Positions 1-8,600 of a stretch of 64,000 nucleotides of DNA are shown piece after piece. Both the position numbers and the translations under genes were made by a program. Source of the stretch: Microbulbifer hainanensis. Its GTDB lineage: Bacteria; Pseudomonadota; Gammaproteobacteria; Pseudomonadales; Cellvibrionaceae. The stretch spans positions 186,001 to 250,000 of the forward strand of contig NZ_JACZCR010000031.1 of the NCBI RefSeq assembly GCF_014904735.1, in the 5' to 3' direction. Each line of letters begins with the position of its first letter. Position 1 is the first letter of the stretch. Below the pieces are notes generated by a model that was given only the letters and a program-made list of their open reading frames with translations, was not told where the DNA came from and did not search any database.

Positions 1-2
1 AC

Positions 3-791
3 GCGGCCTGGGTGCCCAAGGCTGCCGTGGCGGTCGGTGAGCGCGCTGAGATTGAGAGCTGGCTGCAGCGGGACCGGCGCCTGATGGTGACCGGCGCGCA
101 GGTCGAGACCAATTACAACCCGGAAGATCCGCGCACATCTCGCCAGCTCCTCGATATGGGGGTGTCCCTGCCTCTGCTCAGTGCGCGCGATGTTGGCCAT
201 TCTGTGCACGGCCAGAATCCCTACGCGAGTTATATTGTCAGCCTGCCGGTGCGCGGCAAGGGTGGCGGCCTCGAATTCGAGCCGACGCTGATTGCCCGCG
301 GGCGGGACGTGCGGGTAGGGCCCTTACCGTACCGGCCATCGCTGGTCCTGCGCCAGGCGTTCAAGTTTCTCGGCGAGCGCTATGGCTGGGGCCACGATTA
401 CAATGCGCGCGACTGCACCGGCTTTGTCGGCGACGTTTACAAAACATTCGGTCTGCTGATGCCACGCAATTCGGGGCAGCAGGGGCAGGGCAAGTTTGCG
501 CCCACCCGTTTTTTCGAAGACGGCGATCGCGAAGCGCGCCTGCAGGCGTTGGAAAAGCTCAAGGTCGGGGATCTGATTTACATACCCGGCCATGTCATGA
601 TGTATATCGGCTCGGTGGATGGCGAACCCTACGTGATTCACGATGTCACCGGCCTGAGTTATTTCAAGGGCGATGGAAGCCTTTATCGCGGTACGCTGAA
701 CGGCGTTTCGGTAACTCCGCTGAAACCTTTGCGGCTGAGCCGCGAAAAAAGTTTTATTGACGGCATCTACGCCATAAAAACAATCATCTGA
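3..791 (+). CDS. NlpC/P60 cell-wall peptidase (5' partial)
   Basis: The reading frame is open to the left edge, so the gene starts outside the window. The visible part has an SH3-like N-terminal half and a C-terminal NlpC/P60 cysteine peptidase domain. Counting from the GTG at 12, the catalytic Cys is C135 in RDCTGFVGDVY, the His is H194 in PGHVMMYIG and a third polar residue is probably H210. Family members such as YkfC cut the gamma-D-Glu to diamino-acid bond of stem peptides, releasing L-Ala-D-Glu. The next gene, 11 nt downstream, is an L-Ala-D/L-Glu epimerase, as in ykfB/ykfC loci, which supports this substrate. A signal peptide cannot be judged because the N-terminus is missing. Confidence 0.88.
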   Translation, partial: AAWVPKAAVAVGERAEIESWLQRDRRLMVTGAQVETNYNPEDPRTSRQLLDMGVSLPLLSARDVGHSVHGQNPYASYIVSLPVRGKGGGLEFEPTLIARGRDVRVGPLPYRPSLVLRQAFKFLGERYGWGHDYNARDCTGFVGDVYKTFGLLMPRNSGQQGQGKFAPTRFFEDGDREARLQALEKLKVGDLIYIPGHVMMYIGSVDGEPYVIHDVTGLSYFKGDGSLYRGTLNGVSVTPLKPLRLSREKSFIDGIYAIKTII

Positions 792-802
792 TCGGTACCG
801 CC

Positions 803-1897
803 ATGAAAATTGTTGACGTCAAACTGGGCATGCTGAAAGTGCCGCTGATCACTCCGTTTAAAACTGCTCTGCGCACGGTTGAGTGCGTGGAGGATGTCAT
901 TGTGATGCTGGAGACGGACACCGGTCATATCGGTTACGGCAATGCTCCGGCGACGGCGGTGATCACTGGTGATACGCACGGCTCGGTGATCGAGGCGATC
1001 CGTACGATTTACACCCCGCTGCTGCTCAACCGCGATGTGGCGGATCTCAATCGCCTGACCCGGGAAATCGGTGCGGCGATGATCAACAACACCAGCGCCA
1101 AGGCCGCGGTTGAAATTGCGCTCTACGATCTGTTTGCGCAGAGCTACCAGACACCGCTCTACCGGCTGCTCGGCGGCGGAGAAAGTAGCCTGACCACGGA
1201 TATCACCATCAGCGTCGACTATATCGACAAGATGGTCGCAGATGCGGAAATGGCGGTCGAGCGCGGTTTTGAAATCCTCAAGCTGAAGGTCGGCAAGGAT
1301 ATCCGCCTGGATATCGAGCGTATCAAGGCGGTGTATTCCGCGGTAAAAGGGCGCGCACTGCTGCGCCTCGATGCCAACCAGGGGTGGAGCCCGAAGCAGG
1401 CCGTGATGGCAATCCGCAGCCTGGAAGAGGCCGGTGTATTGCTGGAACTGGTAGAGCAGCCGGTAAAGGCCAGCAACCTCGAGGGAATGCGTTATATTTC
1501 CGAGCGGGTAAAAACGCCGATCATGGCGGACGAAAGTATTTTTGGCCCGCTGGAAGTTATGGAAGTGATTCAGCGGCATGCGGCGGAGATCATCAATATC
1601 AAACTGATGAAAACCGGCGGTATTTCCAATGCGCTGAAAATTGCCGATCTGGCCGGGCTCTACGATATCGAGTGCATGGTCGGTTGCATGCTGGAGACCA
1701 GCATCGGCGTTTCCGCAGCGGCCCATGTTGCCGCGGCCAAATCGCCGGTAGTTTCAAAACTCGACCTGGATGTGCCTTCCCTTTGCCAGTTTGACCCGGT
1801 TATCGGTGGCGCAACCTATAAAGATGCGGATATCATTCTTAACGAAACCCCTGGACTGGGCATTGAGAAGATTGAAGGCTTGCAGTTGCTGGCGTAG
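803..1897 (+). CDS. L-Ala-D/L-Glu epimerase (enolase superfamily)
   Basis: Probably epimerises L-Ala-D-Glu to L-Ala-L-Glu in the cytoplasm so ordinary peptidases can finish murein peptide breakdown. The 364-residue length is normal for this MLE-subgroup enolase family. Acid-base lysines lie in a KxK motif (K160, K162) and at K267 (INIKLMKTGG); Mg ligands are D190 (LRLDANQGW), E218 (LVEQPV) and D243 (MADES). The D321-x-D323 pair near the C-terminus is the signature that binds the dipeptide ammonium group, which favours the Ala-Glu epimerase over muconate cycloisomerase or o-succinylbenzoate synthase. It is in an apparent operon with the upstream NlpC/P60 peptidase. Substrate is inferred from motifs and context. 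Confidence 0.9.
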   Translation: MKIVDVKLGMLKVPLITPFKTALRTVECVEDVIVMLETDTGHIGYGNAPATAVITGDTHGSVIEAIRTIYTPLLLNRDVADLNRLTREIGAAMINNTSAKAAVEIALYDLFAQSYQTPLYRLLGGGESSLTTDITISVDYIDKMVADAEMAVERGFEILKLKVGKDIRLDIERIKAVYSAVKGRALLRLDANQGWSPKQAVMAIRSLEEAGVLLELVEQPVKASNLEGMRYISERVKTPIMADESIFGPLEVMEVIQRHAAEIINIKLMKTGGISNALKIADLAGLYDIECMVGCMLETSIGVSAAAHVAAAKSPVVSKLDLDVPSLCQFDPVIGGATYKDADIILNETPGLGIEKIEGLQLLA

Positions 1898-1930
1898 CCG
1901 CCGGTTAATTGCGCCGCGGAGCGACAAGGC

Positions 1931-2722
1931 ATGACCTGTTTACTGAAGATGCGCGCGATGCGCGACCAGATGTCGGTCAACGAACGGAAAATCGCAGATT
2001 TTGTTCTGGAGAATACCAAGTTGTTGCGGGATTACTCCTCGCAACAGTTGGCCGATGTGGTCGGGGTCAGCCAGTCGAGTGTGGTGAAGTTTTCCCAGAA
2101 ACTCGGCTACAAAGGTTACCCGAGCCTGAAGCTCGCGGTTTATGAAACCTATGCCGGTGCCGCCCAGGTGTCGGCCGGTGAAGACGACGCGCGGCCGCGC
2201 TTTGGTAAGAGCGATACGCTGCTCAGCCAGCTGGGGCAGAAAAAGCTCGAGGTGCTGGAAAATACCGCCCACATCAATGAAGCCGATCACCTGAGTGCCG
2301 CGGTCGCTGCCATCCGCAACGCGCGCTGCATCCAGATTTCCGCCTGTTCTGGTTCCGCCGCGGTCGCACAGTATTTTACCTATCAGTTGCTGGAGCTGGG
2401 TTGCTGGGCGGTTTTCGACCAGGGCGGGCGCCTGCAGCAGAGTATGGTCAACTCCCTCAGCGATGAAGATGTGTTGTGCATCATCTGCGACCTGGGCGGG
2501 GAAGAGTCTCTGGTGGAGGTGGCCAATAGAGCCCGCGAGCGCGGTGTGAAAGTACTGAGCCTGACCAGATACAACTACAACGCGGCCAGTATCCATTCGG
2601 ATATCCGCCTCTATGTCGTCCCACCTGAAGAAGATCAGGGGATGCAGCGTCTGCTGTATCGTTCGGCTCAGCTCCACGTTATGGAAACCCTGATCAGCGG
2701 CCTGATCTCCAGCGATCAATGA
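1931..2722 (+). CDS. MurR/RpiR-family regulator (first copy)
   Basis: A 263-residue transcription factor with an N-terminal HTH_6 domain (about residues 1-75) and a C-terminal SIS sugar-phosphate-binding domain (about 110-255). The HTH contains GVSQSSVVKFSQKLGYKGY, identical to the second RpiR regulator at 22947-23813, while the SIS halves differ strongly. That suggests shared operators but different effectors. Family members such as MurR sense sugar phosphates like MurNAc-6-P. The stop codon overlaps the start of the halogenase gene by 4 nt (ATGA), so the two are probably translationally coupled. Ligand and target promoters are not shown by the sequence. Confidence 0.88.
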   Translation: MTCLLKMRAMRDQMSVNERKIADFVLENTKLLRDYSSQQLADVVGVSQSSVVKFSQKLGYKGYPSLKLAVYETYAGAAQVSAGEDDARPRFGKSDTLLSQLGQKKLEVLENTAHINEADHLSAAVAAIRNARCIQISACSGSAAVAQYFTYQLLELGCWAVFDQGGRLQQSMVNSLSDEDVLCIICDLGGEESLVEVANRARERGVKVLSLTRYNYNAASIHSDIRLYVVPPEEDQGMQRLLYRSAQLHVMETLISGLISSDQ

Positions 2723-4200
2723 CACCGCCGCCGCGCCATCTGGTGATCGTGGGAGGTGGCACGGCCGGCTGGATGGCGGCCTGCACGCTGCAGAAAGCCT
2801 GGGGTACGGACTGCAGTATTACCCTGGTTGAGTCTCCGCGGATCCCAACCGTGGGTGTGGGGGAGGGCTCCACACCACTACTGCAGCAGTTCTTTGCCGG
2901 CCTCGGTATTGCCGAATCCGAGTGGATGCCCGCCTGCGATGCGACTTACAAGGCCGGTATCCTGTTCGACCGCTGGACCGGCGACGAAAACTTCCGCTCC
3001 TATTTCCATCCCTTTTTCTCCGCACTGGATTTGCAGCCCGCCGAGCAGTTTTTTACCAACTGCAACGCGCGCCGTCGCGGCCGGGCCTGTGATACGCAAC
3101 CCGATCACTATTTCGTATCGGCCAGTGTGACCGCCCAGGGGCGCGCGCCAGTGCCCCGCCAGACGCTGGCGCACCCGGTGGATTACGGCTATCACTTCGA
3201 TGCGGGCAAGCTGGCGGCGTTCCTGCGCGGTTTTGCCATCGGGCGCGGGCTCGAGCATGTCCTGGATGACGTTATCGGTGTCGAGCAGGGGGAGACGGGC
3301 GAGATCGCTGCGCTGCAACTGGCTGAGTGCGGGCGCCTGGCGGCGGACTTTTTTGTCGACTGCACCGGTTTCCAGAGTCTGCTGATGGAAAAGACACTGG
3401 GTGTGCCTTTCGTTTCATTCGGTGAAAACCTGTTCAATGACGCTGCTGTCGCCATCGCGACGCCGGTCGATGAAGCGGCGCCGCTGCAACCGCAAACCCG
3501 CTCCACCGCATTGAGTAACGGCTGGGCTTGGCAGATTCCGCTGCAGAGCCGCCGCGGCAACGGCTATGTCTATTCTTCCAGCCACATCAGTGCCGAGGAG
3601 GCCGAGCGGGAATTGCGCAGGCACTGTGGCGCGGCGGATTCAGTGCCCGCGCGACACCTGAAAATGCGTGTGGGTCGGCTGCAGCATCACTGGCACAGGA
3701 ACTGCCTGGCGGTGGGTCTGTCGCAGGGCTTTATCGAACCCCTCGAGGCCACGGCGCTGATGCTGGTGCAATTCACCGTGGAGCAATTCGTGCGGGATTT
3801 TTCCCGCGGCGCACAGGAATCCTACAATGCCGCGCTGAACAGTATGATCGAGGGCATTCGCGATTACATCGTCGCCCACTACTTGCTCAATACGCGCGGG
3901 GACAGTGAGTACTGGCGCGCGTGCCGCGAGGATGCCAGGCCCAGTGAAAACCTGCGCGCGCTGCTTTGCGCGTGGGACGGTACGGGCGATTTCGATGCGG
4001 CGCTGCACGCCCAACGCCAGCAGCAGGTTTATCTTCGCCCCAGCTGGTATTGCATACTGGCGGGAATGGGGCGCTTCCCGCAGGCATCCGTTGCGAAGGC
4101 GGGCGATCAGTCCCGGCACAGTGCCCTGGATTATTGTCGCCGGGCGGCTACCGAGCTTTTTCTCGATCACCGTGAACAGCTGGCGCGCCTGCCCGGTTGA
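2719..4200 (+). CDS. Tryptophan-7-halogenase-family FAD protein
   Basis: A 493-residue flavoprotein of the FAD-dependent tryptophan halogenase family. It has the N-terminal dinucleotide-binding motif VGGGTAGW, the family lysine in TYKAGILF (counterpart of catalytic K79 in PrnA), the WAWQIP motif (WxWxIP) that separates halogenases from monooxygenases, and a glutamate in FIEPLEAT matching the PrnA E346 region. All key residues therefore look intact. Such genes are frequent in polymer-utilisation loci of marine proteobacteria, where their substrates are mostly unknown. It overlaps the rpiR stop by 4 nt and ends 4 nt from the convergent transglutaminase-like gene. A flavin reductase partner is not visible here. 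Confidence 0.87.
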   Translation: MTPPPRHLVIVGGGTAGWMAACTLQKAWGTDCSITLVESPRIPTVGVGEGSTPLLQQFFAGLGIAESEWMPACDATYKAGILFDRWTGDENFRSYFHPFFSALDLQPAEQFFTNCNARRRGRACDTQPDHYFVSASVTAQGRAPVPRQTLAHPVDYGYHFDAGKLAAFLRGFAIGRGLEHVLDDVIGVEQGETGEIAALQLAECGRLAADFFVDCTGFQSLLMEKTLGVPFVSFGENLFNDAAVAIATPVDEAAPLQPQTRSTALSNGWAWQIPLQSRRGNGYVYSSSHISAEEAERELRRHCGAADSVPARHLKMRVGRLQHHWHRNCLAVGLSQGFIEPLEATALMLVQFTVEQFVRDFSRGAQESYNAALNSMIEGIRDYIVAHYLLNTRGDSEYWRACREDARPSENLRALLCAWDGTGDFDAALHAQRQQQVYLRPSWYCILAGMGRFPQASVAKAGDQSRHSALDYCRRAATELFLDHREQLARLPG

Positions 4201-4204
4201 CGCT

Positions 4205-5638
4205 TCAGCTCTCCTCCAACAGTTTCCAGTCGAGGTGGTAATCCCACTGGTCGAAGTACAGGTTGCCCCCGCGCCACTCCACTTCGCCGCGTTGTGAATC
4301 CACGGTTTCCGAGCGGAAATGCTGTTTGGCCGGCTGAAATGGCTGGCTGTAATCCGTGTTGAAAATCAGCCGATAGGCATCGATTCCACCAAGATAAAAC
4401 CAGCTTGATTTTTCGTCGGCGCTGCCGAGCAGTCCGTGGGTTACGTCCATTGGCAGCCAGCCGTAGGGGGCCAGGTAGAGCTCCCCCCAATCGTGCATCG
4501 TATCGAATGCAGCGGGAGAGAATTCCCAGCCGGACTGCCAGCGGGCGGGGATGCCGTTCATGCGCAGTAACGTGATCAGCAGCAGGGTCTGCTGGCCGCA
4601 ATCCGCGTGTCCGGCTTCCGCGGCATACTGACTGATATCGCGGATGGTGGAATATTCACGCGCGCCGGCCCAGGGAATGCTGTCGACATGGGCAAACAGT
4701 TTGCGGGCGATACGGTAGGGGTTCTTTTCGTCGCCGACGATGCGTTCGGACAGAGCGCGCAGTTGCGGGGTAAAGCGGAGATGCGGGGCGCGTTCCTGCA
4801 GGAAGGGGGAAACGTCATCCGGTAGTGATGCCTGTGCGGTGCGCTGCGGATCGATAGGGGTGTAGCTGGCAATACTGTCGAAGCGGTAGCTGACCCGGAA
4901 TTCGGTGGCCTTGCCGGCGCGCGCGGGCTGTTCGAAGTAGATGGTGCGCTGGGCCTGCTGTTCCGGAGCCAGCTGATATTGTTCCGGTGTGGTTTGCAGT
5001 AACGTCACCTGTTCCTGGCGCCCCGGAATGGTTTTCGGAAACGGCAGCCATGCGCGGACCGTCTCGCCGGCCGGCACTGCGTCGGGCTCTACTGTCACTG
5101 AGTAGTCCACGCGGAAACTGCGCCGCGGCGCAGTGGCAGCCGCCATGATATCCAGGTGGTGCGGGTTCAGGGCGTACAGTGGCGCCTCGTCGGTAAAGCG
5201 TGTGTGGTTGGGGTTGCGCGCGGCTGCTTTATCGGAAATCTGCACCAGATTGTAGGCCGCCTTGCGGAAAAAGCGGCGCTCGCCATCGATGACCATGGAT
5301 TCCAGCAGACCCTCGCGATCCCATTGGCGGATATCGTCTTCGCTTGCGTCCGGAATATAGCGGTGGATCGATGCCAGCAGGTCTTCCCGCTTGATGGTGA
5401 ACTCCATTTCGATGCGGCGCATGCGTTCCTTTTCAAACAGCAGTTTTGACTGCAGCGGTTGTGCCGGGCTCCGGCTCAATATTTTTTTTATCTGCGCGCG
5501 CGCCTGCTGGTAGCTCCCCTGGTCGACGAGGCTCTGTACTTCTGTGAGCGGATTCGCATGGGTGTTGCCGGTGCAGGCAATCGCAAGCAGGGCGGAAAAG
5601 ATCAGGGACAGCTTGTGGGTGAGGCGGGGGTAGGGCAC
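4205..5638 (-). CDS. Exported transglutaminase-like protein
   Basis: A 477-residue protein with an N-terminal signal peptide (hydrophobic stretch about residues 8-22, likely cleavage near NTHA-NP). The C-terminal half is a transglutaminase-like core with the triad C347 (HADCGQQT), H382 (MHDWGELY) and D398 (LPMDVTHG). The family covers acyl-transfer enzymes and also cysteine peptidases; here the cell-wall context suggests action on murein peptides or peptide cross-links, but that is inference. The middle region (about 170-255) is a beta-rich segment often found before such cores. It is convergent with the halogenase gene and divergent from the AmiE-like gene, with which it shares a 171-bp promoter region. 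Confidence 0.8.
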   Translation of the reverse strand: MPYPRLTHKLSLIFSALLAIACTGNTHANPLTEVQSLVDQGSYQQARAQIKKILSRSPAQPLQSKLLFEKERMRRIEMEFTIKREDLLASIHRYIPDASEDDIRQWDREGLLESMVIDGERRFFRKAAYNLVQISDKAAARNPNHTRFTDEAPLYALNPHHLDIMAAATAPRRSFRVDYSVTVEPDAVPAGETVRAWLPFPKTIPGRQEQVTLLQTTPEQYQLAPEQQAQRTIYFEQPARAGKATEFRVSYRFDSIASYTPIDPQRTAQASLPDDVSPFLQERAPHLRFTPQLRALSERIVGDEKNPYRIARKLFAHVDSIPWAGAREYSTIRDISQYAAEAGHADCGQQTLLLITLLRMNGIPARWQSGWEFSPAAFDTMHDWGELYLAPYGWLPMDVTHGLLGSADEKSSWFYLGGIDAYRLIFNTDYSQPFQPAKQHFRSETVDSQRGEVEWRGGNLYFDQWDYHLDWKLLEES

Positions 5639-5664
5639 GGCTGCACTCCGGATTATTTGCTGGG

Positions 5665-5684
5665 TTGGAATAAATTATATTTAC
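5665..5684. promoter_or_regulatory. Candidate RpiR-type operator
   Basis: In the 171-bp divergent spacer between the transglutaminase-like and AmiE-like genes, TTGGAATAAATTATATTTAC resembles the repeated motif in front of the second rpiR gene. It matches TTGGTATGATTTATTAC at 11 of 17 positions, and its GGAATAAAT-ATA core also matches the reverse complement of the second copy there. The segment is AT-rich in a GC-rich neighbourhood, so chance similarity is possible. If real, it would place both divergent genes under MurR/RpiR control. Confidence 0.3.
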
Positions 5685-5809
5685 AGTGTAATCCTAGGTT
5701 GATAAATTATTCTGTTGTGGTGTCGGCGTCAAGGAATCTCGCGGGCATCGCCGGCAAATCAGGGATGTTTCTCCAATGCGCCGGCCGACTAATCCGCGGA
5801 GGCATAAGA

Positions 5810-7414
5810 ATGAAAAAAATCCAGGTTGTTGTCCTTGTCTGTGTCAGCCTGCTGGCGACTGCCTGCTCCAGGCAGCCGGAATCGCGCAGCGAAACCGTGG
5901 CCACCATCGAGAAAATCCTGCGAGAAGAGCGGGTGCCCGGTGCGGCAGTGGGGATCTGGCACAAGGGCGAGCCGGTGCTGCTGCGCGGTTTCGGTGTGAC
6001 CGACGTGGATCACCCGCACCCAGTGGATGCGCAGACGCTGTTTAAGCTTGCATCCACCACCAAGGCGTTTACCACTGCCGGGCTGGCGCTGCTGGTAGAG
6101 CAGGGCAAGCTGCAGTGGGACAGCCGGGTTGTGGACTACCTGCCGCAATTCCGCCTCGAAGATCCGTGGATTACCAGAGAATTCCGCGTGGTCGACCTGC
6201 TGACACACCGTTCCGGCCTGGGCGCCGGTGCCGGCGACCTGATGCTGTGGCCGCAACCGAATCACTTTACCCGGGCCGACGTTCTGTCCGGGCTCGCCTA
6301 TCTCCCGATTACCGGCAGTTTCCGCGCCGACTACGCCTACGACAACCTGCTCTATATTGTCGCCGGTGAATTGATCGCGGCGGTTTCCGGTGAGTCCTAT
6401 GAAGATTTCGTGCAGGACCAACTGCTGGAAAAAATGGATCTGCAACACTGTTTTGCCGGCCCGGTTCCGGAGTCCGCACGGGACAACCTCGCCGATCCCC
6501 ATCGCCTGGAAAATGGCCAGTTGGTGGTGGATACGGCCAACCTCGCTGGCGACGAGCCCATAGTGCTGGCGGCGGCCGGGGGCATGCACTGTAGCGCCGA
6601 AGATATGCTGCGCTGGCTGCGCACCATGCTTGCCGGCGGTGTTACACCGGACGGTACGCGCATCTTCAGCGAGGAGTCTCGCGATCGATTGTGGCAACCG
6701 GTCACGCTGATGCCGATGTCACCGGAACGGGCCGAGCGCGACGGCGGCCACTTCTATGCCTACGCGCTGGGCTGGCGCGTGCAGGATATGAACGGCAAGC
6801 GCGTGCTCCACCATACCGGTTCGCTGTCGGGTATGTACGCCTGGGTCGCCGTGGTTCCGGAAGAGGATCTGGCCATGGTGGTACTGATGAATCGCAGTGC
6901 CGGCGTTGCACGCCAGGCGCTGATCTACAGCTTGCTGCGCCCCTATCTGGGTGATGAACACCGGGACTGGCTAGCCTACTTCCAGGATTTGTACGGCGGC
7001 GCCACCCAGCCGGCTGAACCGGAACACTATCCGCCGCCCGAGAGCCTGGCCGAGGTTTCGGACACCCAGTTGTCCGGCAGCTACCGCGACCCCTGGTTTG
7101 GCGAAATCCGCATTGCCGGTGACGGCGACACGCTGCGCTGGAGTTCACAGAAGTCCCCGCGCCTCGCCGGGGACCTGAGCCAGGCGGAACCGGGCGTGTG
7201 GAGCCTGCGCTGGGACGACCGCAGCCTGGAGGCGGATGCCTGGTTGATCGCGCAGCGCGATGAACAGGGCCGGCTGGTATTGACCATGCAGCCCCAGTCC
7301 CGCGGTGTGGATTTCAGTTACGACTTTCCCGACCTGCGTTTCGAACGGGTCGACGGCGGCCAGCAGATGGTCGGCAGTGTACAGGCCGGACAAAGTGTAC
7401 AGAGCGGACAATAA
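5810..7414 (+). CDS. Beta-lactamase-family serine hydrolase, AmiE-like lipoprotein
   Basis: A 534-residue exported serine hydrolase of the class C beta-lactamase/PBP fold. The lipobox LLATAC at residues 14-19 suggests membrane anchoring. Active-site motifs are S82-TT-K85, Y177-D-N179 and H335-T-G337. A C-terminal beta-domain (about 460-530, DUF3471-like) follows. Bacillus AmiE (YbbE), an N-acetylmuramoyl-L-alanine amidase, has the same fold and is encoded with NamZ and MurQ, as here, so a role in cutting MurNAc from stem peptide is the best guess; D-aminopeptidase or esterase activity is possible. Start chosen at ATG 5810 because of GGAGG 7 nt upstream and the signal sequence. A longer open frame upstream lacks a ribosome site. 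Confidence 0.82.
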   Translation: MKKIQVVVLVCVSLLATACSRQPESRSETVATIEKILREERVPGAAVGIWHKGEPVLLRGFGVTDVDHPHPVDAQTLFKLASTTKAFTTAGLALLVEQGKLQWDSRVVDYLPQFRLEDPWITREFRVVDLLTHRSGLGAGAGDLMLWPQPNHFTRADVLSGLAYLPITGSFRADYAYDNLLYIVAGELIAAVSGESYEDFVQDQLLEKMDLQHCFAGPVPESARDNLADPHRLENGQLVVDTANLAGDEPIVLAAAGGMHCSAEDMLRWLRTMLAGGVTPDGTRIFSEESRDRLWQPVTLMPMSPERAERDGGHFYAYALGWRVQDMNGKRVLHHTGSLSGMYAWVAVVPEEDLAMVVLMNRSAGVARQALIYSLLRPYLGDEHRDWLAYFQDLYGGATQPAEPEHYPPPESLAEVSDTQLSGSYRDPWFGEIRIAGDGDTLRWSSQKSPRLAGDLSQAEPGVWSLRWDDRSLEADAWLIAQRDEQGRLVLTMQPQSRGVDFSYDFPDLRFERVDGGQQMVGSVQAGQSVQSGQ

Positions 7415-7424
7415 GGAGCCGAAG

Positions 7425-8465
7425 ATGCAAAGACGCACCCTGATCAAATCCCTGGTGTCCGCGCCGCTGTTGAGCGCGCTGGCTGGATCCGCCGCTGCGG
7501 TGCCGGCGACCGGAGAGCTCCTGCGCCCGGCGCGCCTGCGCCGCGGCATGACCGTGGGCCTGGTAACACCGGCGAGCAACGCCTGGGAAGACGAGGATAT
7601 CCGCTTCGCCATCGACGTGGTGAAATCTCTGGGCTTCAACGTCAAGGAGGCGGAGCACCTCTATCAGCGCACCCAGTACCTGGCGGGGCCGGATGCGGCG
7701 CGCGCCCAGGATATCAACGCGATGTTTGCCGATACTTCCGTGGACGCGGTTTTCTGCCTGCGCGGCGGTTACGGCACGCCGCGTATTCTGCCGATGCTGG
7801 ACTACGACACGATTCGCAGTAATCCCAAAGTGCTGCTGGGCTACAGCGATATTACGGCGCTTTTGAATGCCATATACCAGCGCAGCGGCCTGATCACTTT
7901 CCACGGACCGATCGCCGCGCAGAATTTCACCGATTACACGCTGGAAGAATTCAGCAAGGTATTGGTGCGCGGCGAGTCACCGGTGCAGATCGGTGCGGCA
8001 CCGCCTTTTGAAGCGGGGCCCGGCCGCGCCGAGCACAAAAACCGTCTCACGCTGTTTCGCGGTGGCAAGGCGCGGGGGCGGCTGATTGGTGGCAACCTGT
8101 CGCTGATCTGCAGCCTGCTGGGTACCCCGTTTGAGCCGGACTTCCGCAATAAAATTTTGTTTCTTGAGGATGTCGGTGAGGCCCCGTACCGTATCGACCG
8201 CATGCTGACCCAGCTTTGGCTGGCGGGCAAGCTGGACCAGGTGGCCGGACTCGCTTTCGGTAAATTCACCGAAACGGATACCGACGGCAATACATTCAGT
8301 GTGGAGCATGTGCTGCGCGAGCGCTGTGCCGGACTCGAAGTGCCGGTGGTGCGCGGCCTGATGATCGGTCACGTGAAAGACCAGACCGTCGTGCCGGTGG
8401 GGGCCATGGCGGAGCTGGACGGCGATAGCGGCGCACTGCGGATACTCGAATCTGTCGTCAGTTGA
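7425..8465 (+). CDS. Exported S66-family LD-carboxypeptidase
   Basis: A 346-residue peptidase of family S66 (LdcA type), which removes terminal D-Ala from murein tetrapeptides by cutting the L,D bond at the diamino acid. The Ser-Glu-His triad is visible as S141 (LGYSDITA), E248 (LEDVGEAPYR) and H316 (IGHVKDQ). Unlike cytoplasmic LdcA of E. coli, it has an N-terminal export signal with a twin-arginine-like start (RRTLIKS), a hydrophobic stretch and an Ala-rich cleavage region near residues 20-26, so it probably works in the periplasm. It begins 10 nt after the AmiE-like gene, with GGAG before the ATG, indicating one operon. Confidence 0.88.
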   Translation: MQRRTLIKSLVSAPLLSALAGSAAAVPATGELLRPARLRRGMTVGLVTPASNAWEDEDIRFAIDVVKSLGFNVKEAEHLYQRTQYLAGPDAARAQDINAMFADTSVDAVFCLRGGYGTPRILPMLDYDTIRSNPKVLLGYSDITALLNAIYQRSGLITFHGPIAAQNFTDYTLEEFSKVLVRGESPVQIGAAPPFEAGPGRAEHKNRLTLFRGGKARGRLIGGNLSLICSLLGTPFEPDFRNKILFLEDVGEAPYRIDRMLTQLWLAGKLDQVAGLAFGKFTETDTDGNTFSVEHVLRERCAGLEVPVVRGLMIGHVKDQTVVPVGAMAELDGDSGALRILESVVS

Positions 8466-8566
8466 TGGCAAAAGGGCGCCAGCCGGTTACCATCTGCAAC
8501 CGGGCCGATCGCTGACTGCGCATTGGCCCGAGTGATCACTGCCAACCCGGTCGCAGCGACGCCCGG

Positions 8567-8580
8567 TTGGTGTAAACCAA
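8567..8580. promoter_or_regulatory. Small palindrome before the NhaC-type gene
   Basis: TTGGT-GTAA-ACCAA forms a perfect 5+5 bp inverted repeat 20 nt upstream of the transporter start, in the 135-bp gap after the carboxypeptidase gene. It begins with the same TTGGT as the candidate RpiR motifs at 22793 and 22848. It could be an operator or chance; arms are short. Confidence 0.25.
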
Positions 8581-8600
8581 TAATAACGATTAGATGCTGT

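Noticed and set aside
5810..7414. Beta-lactam resistance (AmpC) for the beta-lactamase-fold protein
   Set aside because: Long C-terminal extra domain, YDN and HTG motifs rather than AmpC YAN/KTG, and AmiE-like gene context make a resistance enzyme unlikely.
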